Assembly: GCF_001580915.1 (NCBI RefSeq)
Contig: NZ_LHZQ01000214.1
Coordinates: forward strand, 18,322 to 82,321
From: Acetobacter tropicalis
GTDB lineage: Bacteria; Pseudomonadota; Alphaproteobacteria; Acetobacterales; Acetobacteraceae
Direction: 5' to 3'
Length of the DNA: 64,000 bases
Shown: piece by piece, positions 27,287 through 35,832 of the stretch
How the letters are laid out: the number at the start of each line of letters is the position of its first letter
Numbering within the stretch: the stretch's first letter is position 1
Notes under the pieces: generated by a model
Databases searched by the model: none
What the model was told of the DNA's origin: nothing
What the model saw: the letters and a program-made list of their open reading frames with translations, nothing else
Made by a program: the position numbers and the translations under genes

Positions 27287-28567
27287 ATGAGCATCACCAA
27301 CAAGGATCTTCTCGCCCGCCGCGCCAATGCCGTGCCACGCGGTGTTGCCACATCCACACCTGTTTTTGCAGATCGCGCTGAGAATGCGGAACTGTGGGAC
27401 GTAGAAGGCCACCGCTACATTGATTTTGCTGGCGGGATTGCCGTGCTGAATGTGGGCCATCGTCACCCCAAGGTGCTGGCGGCTGTCAAAGACCAGCTTG
27501 ACCGTTTCACTCACACGGCGTTTCAGGTTTCAGCCTACGAATCCTACATCGAACTGGCCGAAAAACTGAACGCCCTTGCGCCTTTTTCTGGCCCGGCCAA
27601 GACCATTTTCTTCTCCACCGGCGGGGAAGCGACGGAAAATGCCGTTAAAATTGCCCGCGCCGCCACCGGCCGCAACGGGGTGATTGCTTTCTGTGGCGGG
27701 TTCCATGGCCGCACGCTGCTGGCCTCTGCCATGACAGGCAAGGTTCTTCCCTACAAAGCACCGTTTGGCACCTTGCCGGGACAGGTTTATCACCTCCCCT
27801 TCCCTGATGGAGACGTAACAGTAGAAGACAGCCTGAAAATGCTGCACTTCCTGTTTGCGTCAGACATTGGGCCGGAGCAGGTTGCCGCCATTATTATTGA
27901 ACCCGTGCAGGGTGAAGGTGGCTTCCGCATCGCGCCGCCTGCCCTGCTGAAGCATCTCCGCAGCCTCTGCGATGAACACGGCATCAAGCTGATTGCGGAT
28001 GAAGTGCAGACCGGTTTTGCTCGCACCGGCAAAATGTTTGGCATTGAGCACTCCGGCGTTGAGCCTGATCTGGTATCTGTCGCCAAGTCTCTGGGCGGTG
28101 GCTTTCCCATTTCCGGTGTGATCGGACGGGCAGACCTGATGGATTCCGTGCCGCCGGGGGGCCTGGGCGGCACCTATGCCGGGGCACCGCTGGCCTGTGC
28201 CGCAGCGCTGGCCGTGCTGGATGTGATTGAAGAAGAAAAGCTGATTGACCGTGCAAACACCATGGGCGAACGCCTGAAGGCACGAATCAATGGCTGGCAC
28301 AAACGCAAGGATATTCTCCCCGTCAGCACCGCACGCGGACTGGGCGCCATGATTGCGTTTGATATTCTTGAAAACCACGCTGGAGAAGAACAGTGCGCAG
28401 GCTTTGCCAGCAAAGTCTGTGCCAAAGCCTGCGAAAAAGGGTTGATCCTGCTCTCCTGTGGTGTAAAGGGCGCAACCATTCGTATTCTCACGCCGCTCAC
28501 CGCTTCCGATGCGCTGGTGGACGAAGGGCTGGATGTGATTGAACAGGTTCTGGTTGAACTGGCCTGA
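27287..28567 (+). CDS. gabT: 4-aminobutyrate aminotransferase
   Basis: This class III PLP aminotransferase of 426 residues moves the amino group of 4-aminobutyrate to 2-oxoglutarate. It has DFAGGIAVLNVGHRHPKV, FFSTGGEATENAVKIARAAT, IIEPVQGEGGFRIAP, LIADEVQTGFARTG and the PLP lysine in LVSVAKSLGGGFP. I use the ATG at 27287, preceded by AAGGAG; a longer frame from 27245 has no ribosome binding site. No succinate-semialdehyde dehydrogenase gene is adjacent. A strong bidirectional terminator follows. Confidence 0.92.
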   Translation: MSITNKDLLARRANAVPRGVATSTPVFADRAENAELWDVEGHRYIDFAGGIAVLNVGHRHPKVLAAVKDQLDRFTHTAFQVSAYESYIELAEKLNALAPFSGPAKTIFFSTGGEATENAVKIARAATGRNGVIAFCGGFHGRTLLASAMTGKVLPYKAPFGTLPGQVYHLPFPDGDVTVEDSLKMLHFLFASDIGPEQVAAIIIEPVQGEGGFRIAPPALLKHLRSLCDEHGIKLIADEVQTGFARTGKMFGIEHSGVEPDLVSVAKSLGGGFPISGVIGRADLMDSVPPGGLGGTYAGAPLACAAALAVLDVIEEEKLIDRANTMGERLKARINGWHKRKDILPVSTARGLGAMIAFDILENHAGEEQCAGFASKVCAKACEKGLILLSCGVKGATIRILTPLTASDALVDEGLDVIEQVLVELA

Positions 28568-28590
28568 CCGACACATTCTCCTTTGAGACA

Positions 28591-28624
28591 AAAAAAGAGA
28601 GCCTCCCGTGGGGCTCTCTTTTTT
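28591..28624 (+). terminator. bidirectional terminator after gabT
   Basis: A 13-bp stem formed by AAAAAAGAGAGCC and GGCTCTCTTTTTT with an 8-base loop gives a T-run on both strands. It can end gabT and also act on transcripts from the opposite side. Confidence 0.9.
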
Positions 28625-28790
28625 GCTTTTGAACTCTCTGCGTCAGACAGATCCGCTCAGGCAGGACGGTCCGCAAGCCAGCAATCAAACCAGCGATAAC
28701 GAGGGCAGCTTAATTATAAGAGGGTAGAAAACCTTCCTGCTCAGTCTTTCTGCCTTGCCTGATGAAGAGGCTGCATAGCCCCTTCTGCTT

Positions 28791-30008
28791 TTACGCTTGC
28801 TCTGCTGACTTGCCGGAAAACAGCCGGAACAGAGGGCCTGTAAGAGAGGTGGAAATAACTGCCAGCACCATCAGAGCAGCAAAGGCGAACTCCGAGATCA
28901 TACCTTGCGCGTGAAGAATGGTCGCAGCCACAATTTCCATTAGCCCTTTACATTGCAACAACGCCCCTACACTCAGCCTCTGGCGCGATGTCAGCCCCGC
29001 CGCCGGAGGGAAAAGATAGACCGCGCCCATCTTGGTCACAATGGAAACTGCGACCAGCGCCAAAGACGCAACCAGAGAGGGCCATGTCAGGGCATCGCCA
29101 TCAATTTTCAGGCCACTATGGCCAAAGAACATGGGAGCAAGCCAGATCAGGGCAAAGGTTCCCACTTCTTCCACCGGCAGGCGACGTACCCAGCTTGGCG
29201 GCATGATAGCTCCGGCAAAGTAAGCCCCGATCAGTTCATGCAAACCAAGCTGCATGCTGGCCCATGATCCGGCAGCCAAGTAGATGGGCACAGCCGCCCA
29301 GATCACAATAAGGGGCGGATGCCGGAAGTGGCGCGCAGCCCACCCTCCTGCTGATGCCAAGGCAACCAGCATGAGTACCGCCAGAAATTCCAGCCACGAC
29401 CAGCTATGCAACGCGGACGGCCCTTTGGCTACAAACTGGAGAATAGCCAGCCCGATCCACAATGCGGCGTCATCAACCACAGCCAGTTTCAGGGCCAGTT
29501 GGCCTACGGCACGATGCGTGGGTTCAAGCTCACGCACAATACCAATCAGCACCGGCAACGCGCTGACGGCAATACACAACCCGAGGGAAATAGCGCCCAG
29601 CAGCGGCGAAACTTGCGGAGCTGCCCAACCGTGAAGAGGCAGAAAAAACTGATAGATCACCACAGATCCAATCAGAAACGGTCCACCGAGCGCCACAGCG
29701 GCGCCACCCAGCAGCCGGCCAAGCGAAGGAGCGGGAATAGCATCCTCTCCCTCTCCATGATTGGGGTTCAGCCACATTTCCAACCCGGCGGTAAATGCGA
29801 GCACAAGCACGGCAACCCAGCCGATATCATCCCCATAGACAGAGGGAATGCCCCAGCTTTCTACCGGCACATGCCAGACCGCCATCAGAATACCCAAAAG
29901 TATTGGCAGAACAACTATTGGTAATACTCTGCGTGTTACACGCCATAAAACCCACGGAAAGAGAACAAAAACACCAAAATCCGCAAAAAGAGATATTATT
30001 TTTTCCAT
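28791..30008 (-). CDS. CPA2-type cation:proton antiporter
   Basis: This 405-residue integral membrane protein has about 12 hydrophobic segments and the features of the Na+/H+ exchanger domain (PF00999, CPA2 branch). Typical marks are LVLAFTAGLEMWLN, the central LKLAVVDDAALWIGLAIL with its paired Asp residues, and LHELIGAYFAGAIMP. It lacks a C-terminal TrkA-N/RCK domain, so it is shorter than KefB/KefC. The exchanged cation cannot be told from sequence. It is monocistronic, and its upstream region is AT-rich. Confidence 0.85.
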   Translation of the reverse strand: MEKIISLFADFGVFVLFPWVLWRVTRRVLPIVVLPILLGILMAVWHVPVESWGIPSVYGDDIGWVAVLVLAFTAGLEMWLNPNHGEGEDAIPAPSLGRLLGGAAVALGGPFLIGSVVIYQFFLPLHGWAAPQVSPLLGAISLGLCIAVSALPVLIGIVRELEPTHRAVGQLALKLAVVDDAALWIGLAILQFVAKGPSALHSWSWLEFLAVLMLVALASAGGWAARHFRHPPLIVIWAAVPIYLAAGSWASMQLGLHELIGAYFAGAIMPPSWVRRLPVEEVGTFALIWLAPMFFGHSGLKIDGDALTWPSLVASLALVAVSIVTKMGAVYLFPPAAGLTSRQRLSVGALLQCKGLMEIVAATILHAQGMISEFAFAALMVLAVISTSLTGPLFRLFSGKSAEQA

Positions 30009-30586
30009 TCTTGCCCTCCCTTTCGGATTAAAAAATATACATTTTCTTGCTTTTTATCATTATAAATTGATATTTCCAACCAATACCATCCTATCCCTAA
30101 ATTTCGTTGATTTTTACCTAGTGTGCATGTTGTATCATTGAGCTTCGCCGCGCCACTCCGTTTTGCGGTTTTTTTGCGTGTTATCTTTATAATTCACTGT
30201 ATTAAAAGAGGAATTTCCGCATCCCTCGTGCTTTACCCACACAGCAAAGGGAGCGGAAAGAAGGGAAGATAATTTTTCTTTTAATCCTCAAAGCCACCCA
30301 AGACCGGAATGGATATATCACCGCCATCCACTCTTGCGCGATAAAGCGTCTCTCCACCCTTGCCCTCGGAGGATTTCCCTACCCCCTTCAGAACACGCCT
30401 TCGTCATTGTGCCCATCTGACACACACGAGGCTTGAGAAAGAAACCGGGTCATACAACTCCAGCGAAAAGCCTCCTGCAATAATGAACAGGAGCACATAA
30501 AGCGCCATAGGCTAATGTGCGGCTGGATCAGAGAGTGCGCCTTCCCCCAAAAACCGCACTGCATGAAAAGGAAAGACGCGCGGGAG
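30009..30586. other. intergenic region between antiporter and Mrr nuclease genes
   Basis: This 578-bp stretch contains the antiporter promoter in an AT-rich first half (30009-30250). No open frame here has both a ribosome binding site and protein-like composition, and no repeat or RNA gene is seen. Confidence 0.45.
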
Positions 30587-31873
30587 CTACCCCCTCACAC
30601 GGGCTGACGCAAAATTCTCCAAACGCCGGACAAAGCTCTGTAATTCATCATGGTGCAGCAGAAATATCTTGTTTGTTTTCGCCAGTTGCTGCGCGGGAAT
30701 GGTGTAAGGCGCATTTGAAACAACGGCTGCAAAACGGCCTGCATAATGATGCTTGGCTGCCGCCACCTGTTGCACAGCATCATTCCCCACGGCTTTGGAA
30801 TAAAGTTTGCACTGCAAGACCAGGCGCAGGCCTTTTTTTGATGCGACAATATCCGCCCCCTGATCCCCACATTCTGAGGTAACAATTGCCTCCCACCCTG
30901 ATTTTCTAAGAAGCTTTGCACAGTACCGTTCATAATCAAACGGATCCATGTCAGGGGAATAAATATCAGGATTACTGCTTTTAACCGGAACAGCGCGGGG
31001 TTCTGTAAAAGCAACCTGATCTAGATATGTCAGCAATAGAGGCGTGGCTTTTTCAAAATATTTTTCATACCCAGCCTTTGCGAAGCAGGCATACACCTCC
31101 CGCTTCATGAAGTCGGATTTTTCCTTGTTCCATTTATCATAAATAGTGGTGCCATAGGCATTCTGAAAGACTAATTGCTTCCGCCGGATTTGAAGACGAT
31201 CAGCCAAACTATCAATCAGCCGCTTGCCAGTTTGCAGCGCCTTTCGGAACGCTCTCCGCCGACGATATGCTCCGCCAATTTTAAGCAGAACATACAACCC
31301 GGCACCCCACTCAACAAATTTTACAAGCCCATTCTGCCATCCCATCCGTTCAGACAGGATGTGTATTTTTTCCCGAAAAGTATGAATGGTATTTTTAAAA
31401 ATATCTGTTTCTGGCAAAGCACTCGCCAAGCCGGGAACAAACGCGTCATTCTGTTCCTTGTGAACCGGACGGGACGCAGATGACTTCTGATTACTGCCAT
31501 GGTGGTCTACCCGGAAAGACTCAACAGTTTGAACAAAATCCTGCTCGGCAGATGATGTATCACCACGAGACGTGACGGCGCGCCGGACAAAATACAAAGG
31601 GGGCAAGCCGGGTGTTGGGGGTGTTTTGCGCAGAAGCAGCACGTCCCCATTTTCAGCTATTTCATCCCACTGTCCGGCATCATTTATAACGTGGCAATCA
31701 TAGAGTTTCTCAAATTTTGTGAGATCATGACCATGCTGCATCGCCTCATTGGCATCACGCGTGGCAGCAGGAGCCGCACAGGCAACTGTAGGGGCCGTTA
31801 ACCGATAAACCGTTTCCGCTTGCGCCGGGCTTACCACAAGCGCGGCAACGCTGACGATATACCGGATCTTCAC
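30587..31873 (-). CDS. Mrr-type restriction endonuclease domain protein with export signal
   Basis: The C-terminal third (about residues 315-428) is an Mrr_cat (PD-(D/E)XK) nuclease domain: DPFDYERYCAKLLRKSGW, GDQGADIVASKK and the catalytic QCK in LVLQCKLYSKAVGNDAVQQV. The N-terminus is unusual: from the GTG at 31873 (AAGGG ten bases upstream) it reads VKIRYIVSVAALVVSPAQA, a good signal peptide with cleavage after AQA. A region with two Cys follows, then a moderately hydrophobic segment near 188-203 (WGAGLYVLLKIGGAY) ending in RRRR. This suggests either a periplasmic sensor tied to a cytoplasmic nuclease by one membrane span, or an exported nuclease. Base composition is lower in GC than the neighbours, which suggests transfer. 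Confidence 0.75.
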   Translation of the reverse strand: MKIRYIVSVAALVVSPAQAETVYRLTAPTVACAAPAATRDANEAMQHGHDLTKFEKLYDCHVINDAGQWDEIAENGDVLLLRKTPPTPGLPPLYFVRRAVTSRGDTSSAEQDFVQTVESFRVDHHGSNQKSSASRPVHKEQNDAFVPGLASALPETDIFKNTIHTFREKIHILSERMGWQNGLVKFVEWGAGLYVLLKIGGAYRRRRAFRKALQTGKRLIDSLADRLQIRRKQLVFQNAYGTTIYDKWNKEKSDFMKREVYACFAKAGYEKYFEKATPLLLTYLDQVAFTEPRAVPVKSSNPDIYSPDMDPFDYERYCAKLLRKSGWEAIVTSECGDQGADIVASKKGLRLVLQCKLYSKAVGNDAVQQVAAAKHHYAGRFAAVVSNAPYTIPAQQLAKTNKIFLLHHDELQSFVRRLENFASARVRG

Positions 31874-32801
31874 CTTGTTGCATCCCTTCAGTCTTGGAAC
31901 CCGCAGTGCGGCACAACGGAGACGCAAAAAGGCGTTATCTCACAGGCTGCAACAGGATCGGGTAAATTCAATGTTCATTTTGGCTCAGATTACAGAAAAA
32001 CTAAAGCCGCAAACCGCATAACATCTTGTAAAAACGGCTTTTCTTGGAAAAAGAGCCGCTCACTGGAGCACTTTCTTAACTTTCCACTCTCCTCAGAAGC
32101 CGTTTTCCTGATGGAAGAGAAAGAGAATCGGAGAAACAGCGCTCCTCCTCACATTCACACCATGGCGTGGCGTGGCGTGGCGTGGCGTGGCGTGGCGTGG
32201 CGTGGCGTGGCGTGGCGTGGCGTGAAATATGCTGCCTTCACTATCGTCTTTTCCAAGCTTGGAGGCACTCAGTCACTACCTGTTAGAAATCGGACAATAA
32301 AAAGCGAGACTGCTTCTCTTTCAATCTGCACATGTGACAAACACTTGGCAAAACGCCTGCTCCCCCATAGCAGCCTCAACACCTGCACCTTTTCCCCGCT
32401 GAGGGCGCGCCACAAGAACCAGTCTGACCCCATAGCCCGTCCTCAAATCAGGGGGGGAGTGGGCACACCCAACCGGCTTGAAACAGGCCGCTTATTGCCA
32501 CGACCTATTCGTGCAAAAGTGGGACTGACCAAACGGCATGTCAAAAAAAAAGTCTGGTCGCAGGGGGAAGCAAAGCCGCTACGGAACAATCTTCTTCCTC
32601 AGGTAAGGGCAATAATACCCTTGAGGGTGGCGCATCAGCCACCAGGAGAAAGTGAGAAGGAGCGGTACGCCGTCCACACATCATGAGGATAGCCAGCCGA
32701 AGAGGCGAAACACACTCTAACGCGCTGAAAAAAAGGGGCACGCCACCCGCCCAGAGAGCCGCAAATACAGCCTTACGTTTCTTATGCTTGAAAAGGAGGA
32801 T
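31874..32801. other. gene-poor region left of the integrated element
   Basis: About 930 bp carry no gene I can support. A 288-codon open frame (31820-32686, plus strand) overlaps the nuclease gene, has no ribosome binding site and its translation is not protein-like. The region contains the TGGCG tandem repeat at 32163-32224. It lies directly outside the displaced tRNA fragment, so it may be old insertion debris. Confidence 0.5.
32163..32224. repeat. pentanucleotide tandem repeat (TGGCG), 12.4 copies
   Basis: The unit TGGCG repeats perfectly over 62 bases, ending in CGTGAAATATG. A five-base unit shifts the reading frame with each gain or loss, as in phase-variable genes. The open frame through it is not convincing, so it is listed as a repeat only. 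Confidence 0.95.
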
Positions 32802-32864
32802 TGGCGGAGGGGAAGGGATTCGAACCCTCGATACAGTTTAACCCGTATAACGGTTTAGCAAACC
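32802..32864 (-). repeat. attL: displaced 3' half of a tRNA-Ser gene
   Basis: The minus strand carries the anticodon arm, variable arm, T arm, acceptor 3' strand and CCA of a tRNA-Ser. Bases 32844-32864 are identical to 44721-44741 in the intact tRNA. The remaining 42 bases differ from the intact gene at eight positions, yet keep the T-arm and variable-arm stems. The 5' half is absent, so it is not a functional tRNA. Confidence 0.9.
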
Positions 32865-32911
32865 AATCGTTTATGTTGTTTTTCATATGGTTAGTTTTAT
32901 AATCACGCCAA

Positions 32912-32929
32912 CGATGCAATCTCGATGCA
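32912..32929. promoter_or_regulatory. candidate integrase arm-type sites, left end
   Basis: CGATGCA occurs at 32912-32918 and 32923-32929, 11 bases apart (one helical turn), between attL and the integrase start. The same motif with the same spacing occurs at the right end. Confidence 0.55.
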
Positions 32930-32942
32930 CTTTGGATACGCT

Positions 32943-34115
32943 ATGAGCATTTACAAGCGAAACGATACCGGGATGTGGTTCGTTCAGGTCAGAAGGAAGG
33001 GGTTCCCTCCCCTTAATCGTTCATTTGCCAAGAAGTCAGATGCGACAATGTGGGAGCGGAATGTGCTGGCTGAGATAGACGCCTGTAAAGCAAACCCGCA
33101 CCGGGTTTTCGATTACACAAAATTTACAACCGTCGAGACTCCCAACTTCGAGGTGTTCGAAGTTGGCATGAACGCGGAAATCGTCGAATTCGATGAACGC
33201 GGGAACGAAATCAGACGAGAAACAGAAGTCAGAAAAGACAGACCTTATCCTCTGTGGTCATGCGTTGACCGATACATTGAAGAGGAATTGCACAAATTCA
33301 AATCGCATAAATCAATGTTTGACCGACTCAATATGTGGAAAAACTCAGAGTTCGGGCAAGAGTCACTTTATGACATTTTGCCGGAAATGCTGTTCCGCTG
33401 GATGAAAAACAGAAAGAAAAAAGACGGCACCCCTGCTTCGGCATCTACTGTCCGAAACGATCTGTTTCAACTGTCATCACTCTATGAAACAGCACGAAAA
33501 CCTACCACGAAAGGCGGATGGAATATCACTGACCTGAAAAATCCAGTGAAGGATATTCTGTTGCCACCACCGCCAAATGCCAGACAACGGCGGTTAAACC
33601 GGACAGAAGAACATGACCTGTTCTCAGCGTTATCAGATAGCCCGCGCTCACACGAAATCATCCCTTTCGTTATCATTGCGCTTGCCACCGGCATGAGGAA
33701 ATCAGAGATTCTGGAAACAACAGTCCGGGAAATTGTGGACGGACAACAAGGATACTCAATCCAGAAACAAGATACGAAAAACGGACATCCTCGCCTTATT
33801 CATCTGTCAGAAAATGCAACAGCTTCTGTTCTTCAGTTAATGCAAGGCAAACGACATGAAGACAGGCTTTTCTCTATGTCTGAATCGGACGTGTCTAACG
33901 AATGGACAAGAGCAAGAGAACGAGCAGGATGCAAAGATTTGCGGTTGCACGACATTCGACATGAAGCCATTTCCAGACTGGCAGATGTCGGGCTTTCCAT
34001 TGGTGCCTTGGCGTCTATGTCAGGACATCGCACCGCTCAGACGTTGCTAAAATATGTCAACGCATCCGAAACCGATATACGAGAAAAATTGTCTAAAATT
34101 TCAAAAAATCAGTAA
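32943..34115 (+). CDS. int: tyrosine-family site-specific integrase
   Basis: This 390-residue recombinase would integrate and excise the element at tRNA-Ser. An N-terminal arm-binding region (MSIYKRNDTGMWFVQVRRKG) is followed by a core-binding domain (about 120-200) and the catalytic domain. Catalytic residues are visible: Arg in ATGMRKSEI, Lys in DTKNGHPRL, HxxR in LHDIRHEAISR, His in MSGHRTAQ, and the nucleophile Tyr in LLKYVNASE. I use the ATG at 32943; one at 32925 overlaps the arm-type repeats. It lies next to attL, the usual place, and a strong terminator follows. Confidence 0.93.
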   Translation: MSIYKRNDTGMWFVQVRRKGFPPLNRSFAKKSDATMWERNVLAEIDACKANPHRVFDYTKFTTVETPNFEVFEVGMNAEIVEFDERGNEIRRETEVRKDRPYPLWSCVDRYIEEELHKFKSHKSMFDRLNMWKNSEFGQESLYDILPEMLFRWMKNRKKKDGTPASASTVRNDLFQLSSLYETARKPTTKGGWNITDLKNPVKDILLPPPPNARQRRLNRTEEHDLFSALSDSPRSHEIIPFVIIALATGMRKSEILETTVREIVDGQQGYSIQKQDTKNGHPRLIHLSENATASVLQLMQGKRHEDRLFSMSESDVSNEWTRARERAGCKDLRLHDIRHEAISRLADVGLSIGALASMSGHRTAQTLLKYVNASETDIREKLSKISKNQ

Positions 34116-34125
34116 ACGCAAAAAA

Positions 34126-34150
34126 GCCGGTAAAAATTACCGGCCTTTTT
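34126..34150 (+). terminator. terminator after the integrase gene
   Basis: GCCGGTAA and TTACCGGC form an 8-bp stem with a three-A loop, preceded by A6 and followed by CTTTTTTATT. It lies ten bases past the stop. Confidence 0.9.
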
Positions 34151-34161
34151 TATTATTCCCA

Positions 34162-34170
34162 TGATATAAT
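34162..34170 (+). promoter_or_regulatory. extended -10 promoter for the rep gene
   Basis: TGATATAAT is a perfect extended -10 element. No good -35 is seen, as is common with extended -10 promoters. The same nonamer precedes the 40780 gene. Confidence 0.55.
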
Positions 34171-34206
34171 GTTAACGACCAAGAAAACAACATCAAGGAG
34201 ACTCTG

Positions 34207-34218
34207 ATGTTTTTATAA
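34207..34218 (+). other. possible 3-codon leader frame before rep
   Basis: AAGGAG (34195-34200) is followed at a good distance by ATG TTT TTA TAA. A second AAGGAGACT precedes the rep ATG 59 bases later. The duplicated ribosome-binding segment could set up translational control of Rep, but this could equally be chance. Confidence 0.25.
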
Positions 34219-34263
34219 TATCACAAGTCTCCTAAGTCAAGAAGTTCTTTGGCAAAGGAGACT

Positions 34264-35604
34264 ATGAATTATGATATTTTAGAGAGTCACATATATAAAA
34301 TCGACGTTTCAACTTACGACATTTTAGCCACTCTCATACCCTTCTATCGCTACAAGCTTTATCAGAAAATAGCAGAAAACAGCCGATTAAACGATGATTG
34401 TAACCCTGAGATATGGGCTGATGCTGTCGTCAGAATGTTGCCAAGGCTACGCCGGGAGATTGTGGAATCGTTCGAACTCGTATCATATTCATACTTAAAA
34501 TTATTAGAGATTCAACGAATCACAGGAGGCAGATTAACCAGAAAAGCAAACCGAGCACGCACAAATCTCAGGAAAGCCCTGGGCCTTTTAATTGATGAAG
34601 ATAAGGTTCAACAGCGTTTTGATAACGACCGCCGGGATCATTATCGCAGATTAAAATTCAACGGTGTCAATGTTCTGGATTCCCTCGAACGGAAACAAAA
34701 GCAGGCTTACGCACGCGATTGGGCTATATCTCAATGTCTGGACCAATCCGCCCGGCTCCTATGGTTGACGCCCTCGCAAGGTGATAGCGGTTATTTTATA
34801 TCACTCACATTACCGCCACGGTTTCATAAAAGCACATTCGAGACTGCAAACAATGAAATCAACCGCAGATTAAACAGCATAAAAAAGGATGCTGACCGGC
34901 AGGGCATCACATTGCTCGGCATCTATAAGGTTCACGGGCATAAAGATGAAACACAGCACCTTCATATAATTTACTATGTGAACAATCGAGATAGAGAACG
35001 TCTGAATCAGATATTTTTCAAATATTTTCAGAATGAAGAAGAAAGATACGAACAAAATTCGTCGATCAACCAAAGCATATGGAACTTCGATGGATGTTTA
35101 AGATATCTCTTCAAAGACCACGGGGAACCAAATGTAAGAATTGGATTTATCGGATTAAGACGGGATATTAAAAAGGTCTGGCACTCGTTATATACAGGGG
35201 ATTACGGCAATAAATCGCTGTCATATCTGTCAGATGATCGCATATGGATGTTCCGCAAACTTATTCGAAAAACTTCGACTGACGATTATGTGAGTCATAT
35301 TCCCGGTTACACCCTGTTTTGTATTCGTGGTTTTCGTGATTCACGAATTAACCAGCTTGCCGATAAGCAGACAGATATCAGCCGGACAGATTTTGCAGAT
35401 GCATACGTGTATCTAATTGGAATGTGGGAATATCTGAACCCTGAAAAATCAGTATTCAAAGTCGAAAAACCACGGAAAAACAGGAAGAAAAGAAGTTATG
35501 TTTGGGAATATGGTTATATTTATTTATATAGTAACCAAGATAGTAAGAATGCGGTCTTCTTCTGTTGGGAATGCATCAAAAGCAGAGGCCAACCCCCTCC
35601 ATGA
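34264..35604 (+). CDS. HUH-type replication initiator (phage GPA/Rep-like endonuclease)
   Basis: This 446-residue protein shows the layout of HUH endonucleases that start rolling-circle replication, closest to phage P2 A/GPA proteins. Motif 1 is GYFISLTLPPRFHKS; the metal-binding HUH motif is QHLHIIYYV; the probable nicking Tyr is in CLRYLFKDHG. The N-terminal 150 residues are helical and charged. The ATG at 34264 has AAGGAG only three bases upstream; a TTG at 34249 is the alternative. Codon use is AT-rich like the rest of the element. It would nick its own origin; whether it still works in the integrated state is unknown. Confidence 0.72.
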   Translation: MNYDILESHIYKIDVSTYDILATLIPFYRYKLYQKIAENSRLNDDCNPEIWADAVVRMLPRLRREIVESFELVSYSYLKLLEIQRITGGRLTRKANRARTNLRKALGLLIDEDKVQQRFDNDRRDHYRRLKFNGVNVLDSLERKQKQAYARDWAISQCLDQSARLLWLTPSQGDSGYFISLTLPPRFHKSTFETANNEINRRLNSIKKDADRQGITLLGIYKVHGHKDETQHLHIIYYVNNRDRERLNQIFFKYFQNEEERYEQNSSINQSIWNFDGCLRYLFKDHGEPNVRIGFIGLRRDIKKVWHSLYTGDYGNKSLSYLSDDRIWMFRKLIRKTSTDDYVSHIPGYTLFCIRGFRDSRINQLADKQTDISRTDFADAYVYLIGMWEYLNPEKSVFKVEKPRKNRKKRSYVWEYGYIYLYSNQDSKNAVFFCWECIKSRGQPPP

Positions 35605-35613
35605 CAGAGGGGG
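35593..35613. other. hairpin across the rep stop codon
   Basis: CCCCCTC (35593-35599) and GAGGGGG (35607-35613) form a perfect 7-bp stem with a 7-base loop containing the stop codon. No T-run follows. A hairpin next to an HUH rep gene can be a nick site or single-strand origin, but nothing here proves that. Confidence 0.35.
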
Positions 35614-35798
35614 AAACAGCTTAATCAGTCACATGCAGACACATCATAGCGATAATTTCAGCAGATTGGCACAAAAATAATCAAACATATGCGACAGGTG
35701 CGGAATCTTATGAAAATCAATGATAATGATTAAGCTGAAAAAATACAATCAAATCAGAATCATAAGGAAACCTGCCGGAAATCCGGCGGGATATCAGA

Positions 35799-35804
35799 TA
35801 TAAT
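35799..35804 (+). promoter_or_regulatory. candidate -10 element for the 35833 gene
   Basis: TATAAT in the context AGATATAAT lies 28 bases before the ATG, close to the extended -10 elements at 34162 and 40751. A hairpin (CCTGCCGG / CCGGCGGG) lies just upstream. Confidence 0.4.
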
Positions 35805-35832
35805 AATTCCAGTTGTTACAGGAGTTATTACA

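Noticed and set aside
31820..32686. A 288-codon plus-strand frame through the TGGCG repeat
   Set aside because: It overlaps the 5' end of the Mrr gene, has no ribosome binding site, and its translation outside the repeat looks random. The repeat alone makes it seem interesting.
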